The notes under the pieces: model-generated
Seen by the model: the letters and a program-made list of their open reading frames with translations, nothing else
What the model was told of the DNA's origin: nothing
Databases searched by the model: none
Shown here: positions 12,225 to 24,116 of the stretch, piece by piece
How positions within the stretch are numbered: the first letter of the stretch is position 1
How the letters are laid out: every line of letters begins with the position of its first letter
Program-made: the position numbers and the translations under genes
Assembly (NCBI GenBank): GCA_963575745.1
Contig: CAUYUJ010017813.1
Location: 159,868 to 223,867, forward strand
Source: Prorocentrum cordatum
Lineage: Eukaryota; Sar; Dinophyceae; Prorocentrales; Prorocentraceae
Length of the DNA: 64,000 nucleotides
Direction: 5' to 3'

Positions 12225-12366
12225 GAGGCGGAGGAGGAGGAGGAGGAGGAGGAGGAGGCGGGGCCTAGAGCCCTCGGAGGCGAAGGAGGAGGAGGAGGCG
12301 GGGCCTAGAGCAATGCCCAAACGGCCATCGGAGGCGGAGGAGGAGGAGGAGGAGGAGGAGGAGGAC
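12225..12366. repeat. (GAG)n tract with duplicated flank
   Basis: Two gag arrays (about 12230-12258 and 12336-12366) are each preceded by a near-identical segment, 'caatgcccagacggccatcg' and 'caatgcccaaacggccatcg', about 106 bp apart. This indicates a tandem duplication. Confidence 0.85.
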
Positions 12367-12479
12367 ACAGAGCAACACGCGTCGAGCCCGACGTCAGACA
12401 CGCCGTCAGCCTGTAGGCCGTCAAAACTCGTCGATACGGGCCTTCAGAACACTTCTGGATGATCGAAGCTGGTCGATGC

Positions 12480-12735
12480 CGTCCGTGTCCAACTGGAAAC
12501 GTCGGAGCTGGTGTCGGAGCTGGTGTCGGAGCTGGTACGATGCCGGTGTCGATGTTGGTGGCGTGCGGGTGTCGGTGCTGGTGTCGGTGGTGGTGTCGGT
12601 GCTGGTGCCAATGCTGGTGTCGATGCTGGTGTCGATGAGGACGCCGGCGTCCGCTGAAGCGCTAGCCCCAGAGCTGGCGTCGAGGGTGGTGACACTCTTT
12701 CTGCCGCTGTGAGTGGGTGTCGGTGCCGGTGCCGA
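12480..12735 (+). repeat. 'gctggtgtcg' minisatellite
   Basis: Irregular tandem units of about 12 bp (gctggtgtcgga, gctggtgtcggt). Related decayed units recur at about 13555-13715. Confidence 0.85.
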
Positions 12736-12739
12736 TTAT

Positions 12740-14450
12740 GATGTTCGATGCACAATGATCTGGATAACGATGTGTCGCTCGAATGATACCGGACGGGCAC
12801 TTTGGGAGTGTTGGGATCCGTAGTGCAAGAAATCGACGTGGTACTCGGCTCCTGTGCAGTGACTTGGTAGCTCTGGATGCCGTAGGACTGGACAGCAGCT
12901 TGGTGGGTACCGCGGTAGGCTACAATTCCAAAGGGACACGTAGCGGCTCGGCGTTCGATTCGGTCATGGTGGACCACAATATTACTGGGTAGCGTCGTGA
13001 TGCCCAATCCCGCCGCAGATGTCGGCCACACAGCCGTGATGAAATTAGGCGGGATCTGACCTCAACCCATGACAGTTCACCAAGCCGAGACGAAGGTTAA
13101 CAAATTGTCCTCCCCCCTCCATAGTGAGCCCCGTGGCAAGCCCCTTTCGACAGCGGCGGGCATCCAAATGGTGCTCATCTCTGATGTGGTGGAATCCGTG
13201 GCAGAGCTCGAATTTACAGGGCCGGTCGGCGACGTAGCGTTCGTCTCAACCGTGATGGACAACTGGACAACATATCGGTGACCCGTATCTTCTACCATGT
13301 GGAAGTGGAGGGTGCCGCACTCCGGCCAGCAGTCCCGCGGGTACTACTGGAACCTGCCGTGCTGCTGAACTTCATACAGGACTGTGCTCGAGTGCTCACC
13401 AATGAGTGTCAGAATCGAGGGTGCTGCGCGCCATCGCGTTGTCCCCGGAGCTGGTGTCTCAACCAGACTCGGAATTGGGGTAGGAGCTGGAGTCGGGGAG
13501 ACGGAGCCATAGTCGGAGATGACGACGTAACATGAGTAGGCAACAGAGGGCAAGCTGGTGCTGGAGCTGGAGTCACTGAGGTCGCTGGGGCTGCGCTAGA
13601 AGTCGGTGTCAGAGCTGGCGACGGGAAGGTGGTCGGGGCTGGAGTTGGGGCTGGGGACAGAATTGGAGTGGGAGCTGCGTTCGGAGCTGGAGCCGGAGTC
13701 TCCCCTTTGAAGCTGCGGTCGTCATGCTGTCCTCGATCGTACTGTCCGCTGTCGTGTTAGTGTTAGTGGTCACCGTTGTATTTGCTCGCCGCCGCGCTGC
13801 CCATTGTCATCCTAATAGGATCCGTTGGACTGGTTTGTTTTTGCGCACCGTGGCAACCTAAACGGTCGCCGATGTGGGGCACGATGTGTCCACGAATTTC
13901 GGCCACGTTCGCAGGACAACGTTTGAGTATGGTCAGCCTGTCGTGCACAACGTGGTGCTGACCAGTCGTGGTGGCCGCCGTATTCGTGGAGGTGTTAGGC
14001 GTCGCGGACATGAAACTCAGCGCCAGCGTGCGGCTGATGCCCAGTGTATTCCATGAGGGCGAGTCGGAAGTCTTCCCCCGCGCTCTGCCAGCCGACGTGG
14101 GCGTGCCGCTCCCCATCGTCGTGCCATAGGTGCTGGAGCCAGTCGAAAAACACGTGGGCGCAATCGTATCCCTGGAGCGGCTGGCCGTCATGATGCCGCC
14201 GCTCAGCGACGCCGTGCCGCTGTCGTGCCGCTGATTCCCGATGCGCGCGATCGGCTCGTGCTCGATGTCGTTGCTCAGGAGCTAGCTGTTGGTCGGCACT
14301 GTCGGGCCATTCGGCGTATTTATGGTGCTGGCGTGGGGCCCGAGCGAACAACCATCACTCGCGTCGCTGGCGGTCGCGGCCGTGCGGCGCAGCGCCGTCG
14401 TGGCGTTGAGACCCGATGCGATAGTCGCACTCGTGGTGGGACCGAGGGCT
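12740..14450. other. Unique-looking DNA, no recognised gene
   Basis: Less repetitive than its surroundings apart from ggagctggagtcgg units at 13555-13715. Several frames of 60-140 codons are open on both strands, but none shows a domain or motif that I recognise. Confidence 0.45.
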
Positions 14451-14614
14451 ACATGCCGGTCGGAAGAAGTAGGTAAAAGCATGAAGTAGGAACGCGGATC
14501 AAGTAGATTGGGTTCACCAGAGAGTAACAACATACAGCAAAAGCAGATCGATTCTTGAAGTAGGCAGGCGCTTGAAGTGGGAAATCCAAAATACCTACTT
14601 TCAACGACGGATGT
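14451..14614. mobile_element. Degenerate MITE-like element (copy 1)
   Basis: Shares its ends and interior with the better preserved element at 17539-17721. Both have 'ggtcggaagaagtaggtaaa' near the left end, 'catgaagtaggaa', 'aagtagattg', and 'aaatacctactttcaacga' at the right end. The termini remain roughly inverted (…ccggtcggaagaagtaggta and tacctactttcaacgacgg…). There is no coding capacity. Confidence 0.7.
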
Positions 14615-15168
14615 GCAGCTGTGGCAATTATTGCCCAGTGGGTTGGTCAGAGGGTCAGATCTGGCTATTGCATTCGATTCCTGCAGGTGCTTGAAGACGC
14701 CGTGTGCCACCAGGGGCCCCGAAAGCGGATCCTCCAGGCCAAGGTGTGTGCGTGACTTGGCGGACGTGGCGAACGTTCCTGGCAAAAATGGTTAACGCAA
14801 GATGGCGATCGACAGGGCGCCTGCGTCGGTGAGTAGGCGATGGGGCAAGGGCGCCGTGCGACGGTCACTTGCGGCCCAACCTGCCACTTACACAATAGGT
14901 ATTGCAAGCACACGACGCAAACTTCTCTTCTTCTTTTTTCCTCCTCGTCCTCCTGCTCCTCCTCCTCCTCCTCCTCCTCCTCCTCCTCCCTCCCTCCCTC
15001 CCTCCCTCCCTCCCAGCCTCCTCCCCAGCGGCGCGCCCGCCGCCGCCCGCCTGGCCCCTCCCACGCAGCAGGACGACGCCGGCGTGCCAACCGCTGGTCG
15101 CGCCGCCTTGCGGGCCCGCGCCCCCGCGCCCCCGCGCGTCGGGGGCCGCGCTTCGGGCGCATAGCCTC
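14615..15168. other. Non-coding DNA with TCC/CCCT tract
   Basis: A pyrimidine run (tcc then ccctcc) at about 14930-15015 is followed by very GC-rich sequence. No gene is recognisable. Confidence 0.55.
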
Positions 15169-15510
15169 GGGCGCCCGAGTTATCCGTGGTAGCTCGGGCC
15201 CGGGGCAACTCGGGTTCGGATTCCCGAAGAACGAACCCGAGTTAGCCCTGACCCGAGTTACCCCTGATGATTTGGGGCTCTGGGCGCCCGAGTTATCCGG
15301 GGTAACTCGGGCCCCGGGCAACTCGGGTTCGGACTCCCGAAAAACGAACCCGAGTTAGCCCTGACCCGAGTTGCCCCTGATGATTTGGGGCTCTGGGCGC
15401 CCGAGTTATCCGGGGTAACTCGGGTCCTGGATAACTCGGGTTCGGACTCCCGAAAAACGAACCCGAGTTAGCCCTGACCCGAGTTACCCCTGATGATTCG
15501 GGGCTCTGAG
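15169..15510. repeat. 113-bp tandem repeat, three copies
   Basis: Units start at 15169, 15282 and 15395 with few differences. Each contains ccgagttatccgggg and nearby taactcggg, which are partly inverted, then several further copies of the aacccgagttagccctgac type. Each unit is therefore itself built of short direct and inverted 'acccgagtta' modules. It ends with 'gatgattnggggctctg'. Confidence 0.9.
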
Positions 15511-17536
15511 GCTGAGCCCAGGGGAGGCCAACACGTGTGTCCAGGGCCGGCGAAGGCCCATGCCTTCGGCGAGGCTCCCGAGCGCATGCGTGTCTGGCTC
15601 CCCCCCCTGGGCCATTCGCCCCTCTCGTCGACGCCGCGCGGGCGCACGCCTCCGCGCAAGGCCCCGGCGTCGTCGCGCTGGCCGCGGCAGTGGCCGAGGC
15701 CGCCGCGGCCGTCCTCCTCGTCGTCCTCGTCGTCGTCCGCGTCGTCGTCGTCGTCGCCCATCCCTCTCGCCCCGCTCCTCCCTCCTCCGATCCCCCTCTT
15801 CGCCCTCCCCCCTCCCTGCCAACTGTTCCCCCCACCCCCCTCTATCGTCCTCCTCGTTCCCCTGAGGTTCTGCACCTCGCGCCTCTGCTCCTCCTCCTCC
15901 TCCTCCTCCTCCTCCTCCTCCTCCTCCTCCTTCGCCACCAGTCCCCCTTCTCTCCGCCCCCATCTCCGCACCCAGCAAATACTGTCGGACACTTCGAGGC
16001 TGGTACGATTGACCGCAGCGCTCAGTGTGGTCGGTCGGAAGTTGGTACAGGAGAAGGAATCCGCCCGATTGCTATGCGCCGAAAGCGTTGGGCAAGTGCG
16101 CCAGAACACACTGTGGCTCTATCGCGTCGCGTGCCGTGACCAGTTGCGGAATCGCCGCCTGCTGACCTTGGCGCAACGATCAAGGAGGTACTATGATACT
16201 TCGGTGCACCGAGGTCCCACCAATGTTTGATTGCGATGCTCTGATTCGGGGACTCTGACGGACTGTTGCTGCTTGTGGACTCTTCGAGGGATGTCGAACG
16301 TCTGCGGAGGGGGACTCGAGAGGAGATGGTGGCAACGACAATGGCGAAGGTGCTGATGGTAAGAAGGTTGCTGATATGATGACAGGTAGAGGAAGAACAG
16401 GTGGCATGAGGGATGACCAGGAGCGACAATGAGGAGTAATGGAGAAGAGAACAGAGGGGATGAGGAAGAAACATGGAAGGCCCTGAGTCCAGGAGGATGG
16501 CGATGATGCGCGAGACGAATCACGGACGACCATGCTGGGCGATGGTGATGAACGAGTGGGTGACAAAGCGGAAGATGATGGACGACGGAAGATGGAGGAC
16601 GAAGAAGGAGGTGGAGGACAGAGACGTCCTCCTCCTGCGGCTTCGCTATGCATATGTTCTCCCAAAGGCCACCCGAATCCTCCAAGAAGCCCCAGCAGGA
16701 ACCCTGCCGATTCTCGAACCTCCTCCGCTTCCTCCTTATCCTGCTGCCGTCGCTTTCCCCACCCTCCTACTCCTACTCTGCATTCTGCGCCTTCTCCTTC
16801 GTGTGAGCCCGAGTGGCGAGCATGCCAGGTTTGTACTCCACGAGTAGGGGATCGACTACAGAACTGATTTACCCCAACATTGACTTTCCCACCGAATCTA
16901 GAAACCAAGACGTATAATGCCCCGTGGATGTGCGCACATTCTATGTGTTTCGTGTGCACTCGGCAGGAAAAAAGCAATTCTTGAGTAAACTCATTCTGCA
17001 GCCGATCCCCTATTCGGATTCCTTCTGGGTCTGCCAGTGGCCCGTCAGGGTCAGGGGTGACGCATTGCAGTCATCGCTCAGACTTCAGTGCCAAACGAAG
17101 CAGACAGTCCTCGACCGCCAAACAGGTCCATCACAGTAATATGATAAACTCAACCGATTAAACATGTAAAGATCACGAGCGGCATAACAAGTAGATACCC
17201 CATGGCCGGTAGCAATTGTACTTACACTTCGATCGCATAATGTTTGAAATGATCTCCAAGCAATATAATCCCCGAGTCTCCGATGGGGGGAGGCGTGTCT
17301 AGCGAGCCGTATGCCCGAAGTTTGGGGTAACCCGCGCTTTCCTGCCATCATTGTTACGTACCCAAACACGTCTCAAACCGTCGCCCGTGACTGCAGCTCA
17401 CACCTCCCGCCATCTCCACCCAGCCCTCGCGTCTCCAACATGTGCACCACTGGCTAGGGCTCCCGCCACCCCCTGACACTACGTCACGAAAGGGCGGGGG
17501 GAAACAGAACCAACGGCCCCATCTCCACACGCGATT
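15511..17536. other. Non-coding DNA, no recognised gene
   Basis: TCC tract at 15886-15932 and a tcgtcg run near 15715-15760. From 16000 to 17530 the sequence is largely unique, with gatgatggac-type purine-rich stretches at 16320-16620. No domain was recognised in any frame. Confidence 0.5.
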
Positions 17537-17538
17537 TA

Positions 17539-17721
17539 CCCATCGGTCGGAAGAAGTAGGTAGAAACATGAAGTAGGAAGGCGTTGAAAGTAGATTGAGT
17601 TTCCACCCGCCTCCTGAAGAGGAGGGAAGAGGGACAACCACTCGACTCTTGAAGTAGGAAGGCGCTGAAAGTAGATTAGAATCTGGGAATCCAAAAATAC
17701 CTACTTTCAACGACCGATGGG
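17539..17721. mobile_element. MITE-like element (copy 2), TA target duplication
   Basis: A 183-bp element with terminal inverted repeats. The left end cccatcggtcg…aagaagtaggta and the right end tacctactttcaacgaccga…tggg are complementary over about 20 of 24 positions. TA dinucleotides lie directly outside both ends (17537-17538 and 17722-17723), as expected for a TA target-site duplication of the Tc1/mariner type. The interior has repeated 'gaagtaggaaggcgntgaaagtagatt' modules and no coding capacity. A non-autonomous element is the likely explanation; the parent transposase is not in the window. Confidence 0.75.
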
Positions 17722-17723
17722 TA

Positions 17724-18843
17724 TCCGTTTGGACCTGGGATCCCCCTGTAAGGGTCAGCCCGACGGGTAGCGGGAACGCCCGCCGGGGCTACGGCCACCG
17801 AGCTGCCGCAGGGAACGCCGAACAGGGCACGAAGGGGCCCGAAACCCGAACCGACGGCCCCGTCTCCACATTTTTGTCCGCCGGCGGCGAGGCAGAGGCA
17901 GTCCGCTCCAGAGCGTGGCTATCGGGCACTCCACCTCCTTCTTCTCCTCCTCCTCCTCCTCCTCCTCCTCTTCTCCTCCTCCTCCTCCTCCTCCTCCTCC
18001 TCCTGCAGGCTGAGTGTGGCTATCCGGGGGGCAACCTGAAGGCCAAGTGGCCGGCGTGCAGGAAGGGGGGGGAGAACGACGAGAGCGGCCGCGCGGAGGG
18101 AGGGGGAGGGGGAAAGCCACCCCGTCCCCACTCGCGTCTTTTTTCGTTTGGAGCTGGATCCCCATGCGAGGGCCCCGAAGCCCGACGGGTGGCGGGAACG
18201 CCCGCCAGGGCCACGGCCACAGTGCTACCACAAGAGCCGAGCAGGGCACGAGGGGGCCTGCCTGGCCGCGGCGGCCCTCGGTGAGGGGGCCCAGGGGCGC
18301 ACCAATGAATACATACGCATCCCAGGATTCCCAAATATGTCATGTGTTCTGGGTGTTCGTCTTCCACCCCCACTTCCTATGCTTTCCCACATTTGCCTGA
18401 GAATCGACGATTCATTTCGGGGAGACATAAGACTCGGGTAAGGAGGACTCGGATTGGCCTGACGGGGCCATCACAAAAATGACGAGACCCAATCTGAAAT
18501 TTGACGCGGGCTCCCGCTGCAAACATCCCACGAAAACTGGACCGTCAAAATCCAGGACGCGCTCGTCAAAAAACGTAGGCAAACCCGAGTTCCGGCTTAC
18601 TCGAGTCTCACGTTTCCCCGATCATTGTGTCTGTGTGTTGTTCCCCTCCTGACTCTGCCACAAGCGAGGTCCCCGACCCAGATCCGAGGATCGGCCCACA
18701 GGTCAGAGGCCCTCCTGAACTCGACGTGGCACTTACGGCGCGACTGTTGAGACGGAGCCAAGGCGGGGACAACATCGGGCGAGGACAAATCGAGAATCTC
18801 TGAGATCCGGCAGCTGTGGAGGGTGTCTCGGGCGCCGTGGCCT
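17724..18843. other. Non-coding DNA with TCC tract
   Basis: TCC tract at 17938-18004. The phrase 'gcgggaacgcccgcc(a/g)ggg' occurs at about 17770 and 18192. No gene is recognisable. Confidence 0.5.
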
Positions 18844-18871
18844 TCTCAGAGCGTTCCGGAACGCTCTGAGA
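18844..18871. repeat. 28-bp perfect palindrome
   Basis: The sequence is its own reverse complement over all 28 bases, centred on ttccggaa. A second gagagcgttccgga half-copy follows at once. Confidence 0.95.
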
Positions 18872-19289
18872 GCGTTCCGGAAAGCTCTGGCACGGACGTA
18901 TCCTCGTCTCAGCTCCTCATGAACTCAGTATGGCCCTTACGTCGCGACTGTGCTCGCAACACAGATCCCCGAAAATCCAAGCCGCTTCCCGGGGGCCGGC
19001 TTGGCGTCCCAGTTCGTCTTCTGACGGCCCCAGGGCCAGGTGAGGCCCCCACGAGGCCGAGCACTTCGAAACGTTCCGCCGTGTCGTTGTTCATGGCGAA
19101 AGGATCTGGGCTTCAGCGTCTGGGCTGCGCTGCGCGAGGTGCGCAGGGACCAGCCACCGTCCCCCCCCTCCCCGCCCGTTGCGCGGGTCGGAGGAGAGAG
19201 GGGGATGGCAGCGGGGGTCGTAACGAGCCAACTGTCAGCTCACGAAGATGGCTTGCCCGGCGCAAGCCAGGCGCTGGGAGGCGCCAGCG
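18872..19289. other. No recognised feature
   Basis: GC-rich sequence without domain, repeat or RNA-gene signature. Confidence 0.5.
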
Positions 19290-20160
19290 CAAACATACAT
19301 ACATGCATACATACATACATACATACATGCATACATGCATATATGCATCCATACATACATGCATACATGCATACATGCATACACTCATACATAAATACAT
19401 CCATCCATCCATCCATCCATCCATCCATACATACATACATACATACATACATACATACAAACACCCGTTCATGCATACACAGCTACCTATATACCCACCT
19501 ACCTACCTGCATGCATGCATACACACATACACACACATACACATACACACATACACACATACACATACACATACACATACATATACACATGCACATACAC
19601 ATACACATACACATACACATACACGTACACATACACACATACACACATACACACATACATACATACGTACATGCATGCATACATACATACACGCATACAT
19701 ACATACATGCATGTATGCATACATACATACACGCATGCAATCATACATACAAAATGCATATCTATATACATGCATGCATGCATACATACATACGCACAAA
19801 CGTACATACGTATGCATACATACAAACATGCATACATGCATATATATATATATATATACACACATTTATACATGCCGACCTACCTATCTATCTACCTACC
19901 ACCAGACATACATTCACTCATAGTTGCATGCGCAATTACAAAACTATATAAGTACAATCATACATACAACATACACAAACATACACACGTTCGTATACAC
20001 ACATACGCACGTCCGTCCATACATGCGTGCATACGTACATACATACATACATACATGCGCACATACCTACGTACGTACATACATGTATGCGTGCATGCGC
20101 GCATGTGCATCCATGAATGCATACACAAATATTGAAACACCCACACACACATATACATGT
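19290..20160. repeat. Long (ACAT)n/(CA)n compound microsatellite
   Basis: About 870 bp of catacata/cacatacaca with variants (ccat runs at 19399-19428). The long His/Tyr/Thr/Ile and Met/Cys/Val/Tyr frames over it are artefacts of the tetranucleotide period. Confidence 0.97.
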
Positions 20161-20237
20161 GTGGCATGTCTCCGGAAATCCCAGGCGACAGCGCACCCCA
20201 CGCGTACTTGCGGAAGCTGATGCACCATGGGAAGGCG

Positions 20238-20340
20238 GAGGAGAAGGAGAAGGAGGAGGGGGGGAGGAGGAGGACAGGGAGGAGGAGGAGGAGGAGGAGG
20301 AGGAGGAGGAGGAGAAGGAGGAGGAGGAGGAGGAGAAAAC
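20238..20340. repeat. (GGA)n purine tract
   Basis: gga repeats with aag interruptions. Confidence 0.95.
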
Positions 20341-20639
20341 GCGGCGGCTACCGCGCGGGCGCGGCGGGCCCACGGCCTTCGCAGGCAAGCACGCGCGTCT
20401 GCAGCGCGGCCAGCCAGTCGGCGCCCGGCGGGCCCGACGACGGTCGCAGGGGAGCTGCCCTCGCCTCGCAGACGGCCCGCGCAGCGGCATCGGCCACTGC
20501 AGCGCGCCCCGCGGCCGCCGCGCGGGCCGCGGCGACGCGGCCCTTGGCTGCGGCGGCGGCGCCCGCGGCGCTGGGACAGCCGCGCGAAGCCCCGCCCGCG
20601 GGCGCCATGCGGCAGCGGAGCCGCGCACCGTGGCCCGCC

Positions 20640-22560
20640 TCAGGGCGCCGCCCGGGCCACCCAGGACGCGCTCGTGCTTTCTTCCTTGGCGGCGTAGGTG
20701 ACCGCGCCCAAGACGGCGCGCTCGTGCGCCACGAGCTTCTCAACGCTGTTGAAGACCCTCGAAGCTGGACCGCACGGCGGCGGACAGCCAGCGGCATCCT
20801 TGGCAACGACGTCCGCAAAGGACTGGCCCTCCAAGCCACTGCTGTGACCGCACATCCGTCGGACCTCTGAGCCACGCCGATCAAGGACTGAGCGCCGTGA
20901 GCTGGCATCCAGGTAAGCCATGCCAGCAGCGACAAAGGCTGATATGTCGCACCGACGAGAGTGGCCACGCGAGACCACAGCTGCGCAATCCTTTTTGTTG
21001 GTTTGGTGGCCTACGCCGTCCCCGCTTCTGCTAGGAGCGCCAGGTAGTCGGTGCGAATGATGGGCGGCACCACGGTGATGGAGAGTACGAGCATGACAGC
21101 CCAGAGCTCGGCGGCTGCCGCCTTGCGGACCCAGAGCGGAGCCACGGCGCAGACGTAGGCCACGAGGTCGGGAGCGGCAAAGAGGGGGGTGTCCAAGAGG
21201 GGGGGGTGCAAATCATGACCGGCGGGATGTGCGCGGCCCAGCGGGGGGGCCAGAGACGTAATGAAATAAGAAGGGGCGCCGTGAAATCTGGGGAAATATC
21301 ATGGCCCCCGCCATGATATCCACCCCCCCCTAGTCATCACCCCCCTCTTTTCCGCTCCCGAAAACGCGCAGCGCTGGAGCTCCCACACCGGACCGACCTT
21401 CATGGAACCGTCGGTGAAGCAGCATCAATCGGCGGGTGACGTCCGCGAACCAGCGGGCGGCCAACTCTGCCTGCGGCGGACGGCGCGGTAGCCGAAGCGT
21501 CAGAAGCCCACGGGTTCGAGGAAACACGAGGCCGGCCTGCGGCACGGAGAGCAAATGCCAGTAGATCTCCGGCGGCTCAGGCTTCCCGTTCGGCGGCAGC
21601 GAGGCCTCGCAGACCCTGCGATGCATGTGAAGGTGCCCGGCCCGGCGCGACTCCGCAGAGCTGGCAGCCCTGGTCCGCGACGTCTGCGCCCCACAGCCTG
21701 GCCAGGCGCACCCCCCGCAGCAGCAGACAGCAACTTTTTTGTCCCCCCCCCCCCCCTGCGCACTCCCCCTGACGCTATCCTCCGTGCAGTTCCCAGCGCA
21801 AGCACCCAGACAACAAAGCGTGGCTCGTTCCGGCGTTTTGCTCGTGGTGGCGTCTTGCTGGCAGCAGACAGCACCTGGGAGCGGCACGGCCCCGACCACT
21901 GCGGCGCCGTGCTGCGCGGGCGCCCACGGCCCTTGAGCAGGGCAGCGCGGGGGCCCCTTTGCGGCTCACGAGCACGGCGACCACGGCGGCATCCCTGCCG
22001 AGAGGCAGGTCGGGATCGCTGCTGCCGAAAGCCAGGAGCTCCTGCACCGCCCGCTGCGTGCGCCACCGGCCGACGGACCTGTGCACTGCAGAGGCCACCA
22101 TCGTCGGGGACGTGAGGACGAAGTCGACGGGCTTCGCCGAGGTCGTCTGCGAAACGCCTCGGGGTGGGGCACGTCCACCCGAGGCGCCAGGCCGTGGACG
22201 CCCGCCACAGGGCCGGCCACGGCGGGCCACGGCGAGCGGCCTCTCGCCACGACACTTGCCAGGCGATCCCAGGACAGCTCGAAGCCGGCGTCCGGCCACT
22301 CTGCGGGTGCCAAGCCCTGCCAATACACCCAGCCCCAATGGCGCAGTGGTGCGGCATGCGCCGCGCGGGCGGGGATCCAAGCAAGCGCCCCCGACATCGA
22401 AGACGGCGAAACCAACGTCGACGTCATGGCTGGCGCCTGGCGGCAACACCGCCCTGAGTGCGGCGACTCGCACGCTGTAGGTGCGTGCCGGCTGCGCCGA
22501 CGATGTCCACGCCGTACAGCATGCTGAGGCTGCCTGCCGCCTTCCCGCTTTGAGCGGCGT
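20640..22560 (-). pseudogene. LINE-like retrotransposon remnant (endonuclease end and RNase H)
   Basis: Pieces on the minus strand look like a decayed LINE. The segment at 21211-21011 reads AAAAELWAVMLVLSITVVPP then IIRTDYLALL, resembling an RNase H block (E…, sD). The segment at about 20968-20830 reads LTWMPAHGAQSLIGVAQRSDG, and in a neighbouring frame FADVVAKDAAG and ERAVLGAVTYAAKE. This is a 'WMPAH…IG…SDG…LAK' layout that I associate with dinoflagellate LINE C-termini. Upstream, VDFVLTSPTMVASAVHRSVG (about 22125-22065) could be the end of an endonuclease domain, and GASHDVDVGFAVFDVGG lies at about 22440-22390. The gap between the two parts (about 0.9 kb) is too short for a full reverse transcriptase, and several frame changes are needed. 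The RNase H part is better supported than the endonuclease part. Confidence 0.4.
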
Positions 22561-22859
22561 CGACACGCTGGCACCTGAGAGCGTGTGTCCTCGGGATGCG
22601 AGCTCTGAGCTCCTCTGGGCGGCTTCTCAACACGCCCACCGTCCGTGCACGGCCGCCCGCGTAGAGGGCCCCCAGCAGCTCCACGCTGCGCCTCGGCACC
22701 CGCAACCGCCGCCTGGACGGGGGGGGGGCAGCCGAACCGCCAGCCGGGGCCTCGCCGCGACGGCAGACAGCTTCTGGGGCGAGGCCGCCACAGCGCATGC
22801 CCAAGAGGGGTGCCCGGCGGCGGGGCCGACACCGCCTGCACGCAGCAGATGGTGTGAGT

Positions 22860-23335
22860 ACCCCGCCCCGGTGCCCTCCCTCCCCCCTTCCGTTTCCCCC
22901 CTCCCCTCTCGGCCCGCTCCCTGCTCCTCCTTGACCTCCTGCTCCTGCTCCCTCCCTTGTCCTGCCATGCTGGGCCCCTCCATTTTCCCCCTGCTCCTCC
23001 CCCTCCCCCTCCCCCTCCCCCTCCCCCTCCTCCTCCTCCTCCTCCTCCTCCTCCTCCTCCTCCTCCTCCTCCTCCTCCTCCTCCTCCTCCTCCTCTTCGG
23101 CGGGCCGTGGGGGCGCGTCGCGTGCTCCTCCTCTGCTCCTCCTTCTCCTTTGCGGCGTGAGACAGTTGATCCTCCCCCTCCTCCTCCTCCTCCTCCTCCT
23201 CCTCCTCCTCTCCTCCTCCTCCCCCTCCTCCTCCCCCCCTCCTCCTCCTCCTCCTCCTCCTCCTCCTCCTCCCCCCCTCTCCTCCTCCTCCTCTTCCTCC
23301 CCCCCTCGACCTCATCCTCCACCCTCCCTTGCAGA
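22860..23335. repeat. (TCC)n pyrimidine tracts
   Basis: Nearly continuous ccctcc/tcc sequence, with pure tcc runs at about 23025-23093 and 23170-23275. Long Pro/Ser/Leu and Arg/Glu/Gly frames over it are artefacts. Confidence 0.95.
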
Positions 23336-23429
23336 GCCTCCCCCCTGTCGCGCTCCCAGACGTATCGGCACGGCGGCCTTGGCGCGTCACCTCTGTCGTC
23401 CTCACCGCTTACGGGCATCAAGCCTAAAC

Positions 23430-24095
23430 GTTGCAGCACCTTGAGAATTGGAGGCCGCGTCTTTTTCCAAAACATGAATCCCGCCTTGCCGACACGCGCG
23501 CTCGTCCAAACAACATGCAGCAGCTTGAAGGATGGGTGGCGGGCCGTTTTCGAGATGCGGCCCTCGCCTATGCGCCGCGCGCGCTCGTCTAACAAACCTG
23601 CGACAGCTTCAGGGATGCAGGGGGTGGCTTCCAAACTGAGGCTCTCGCCTAAGCGCCGCCCGCAGTTTTTTTTTATTTTAAAAAAGCAGCAATTTACCAG
23701 ATGGGCGGCGCTTCCTCTGCAGCGTGCGGCTCTCGCCCTGACGCCGCACATGCTCATCTCAAGCTTGTGCAACAGCTTCCTGGATGGACGGGGTCGTTTT
23801 CGAAGTGTGGACCCTGCCTCGCCGCGCAGCCTCGTGCTATAATTGGATCACGGCTTCAGGCATGGACGGGAACACGTTTCAAAGTGTGGCTCTCGCCTTG
23901 GCTCTGCGCACGCTCACCTTCAACGCGCGCAGTCGCTTCACGGACGGCGGGCAATTCACTTTCCAAGTGGGGCTCCCGCCTCAGCGCAGCGCCACGTTCG
24001 TCCCAAACTCACCCAGCAGCTTCAAAAGAGTGAGCGCTGGTGGCTTTCAGGGCGAGGCTCTCTCCGTAGCGCCACGGGCACTCTCTGTCTAGACG
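23430..24095 (+). repeat. 82-bp tandem repeat array, about eight diverged copies
   Basis: The repeating plan is gcagcagcttnanggatgg … ttttcnaantgnggctctcgcct … gcgccgcgcgcnctcgt. Clear units begin near 23518 (catgcagcagcttgaagg), 23600, 23765 and 23850. A short poly-T/poly-A insertion sits at 23666-23690. The same unit occurs in reverse orientation at about 50340-50690. Confidence 0.85.
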
Positions 24096-24116
24096 AGAAG
24101 GAAACAGCACAAACTA

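Noticed and set aside
18823-19951. Long His/Tyr/Thr/Ile-rich frames on the plus strand and Met/Cys/Val/Tyr frames on the minus strand
   Set aside because: They are translations of the (ACAT)n/(CA)n microsatellite, open only because of its period.
21966-23842. Frames of 380-480 codons on both strands rich in Arg/Glu/Gly or Pro/Ser/Leu
   Set aside because: Produced by TCC tracts lacking stops in any frame; only the short LINE-like pieces upstream look protein-like.
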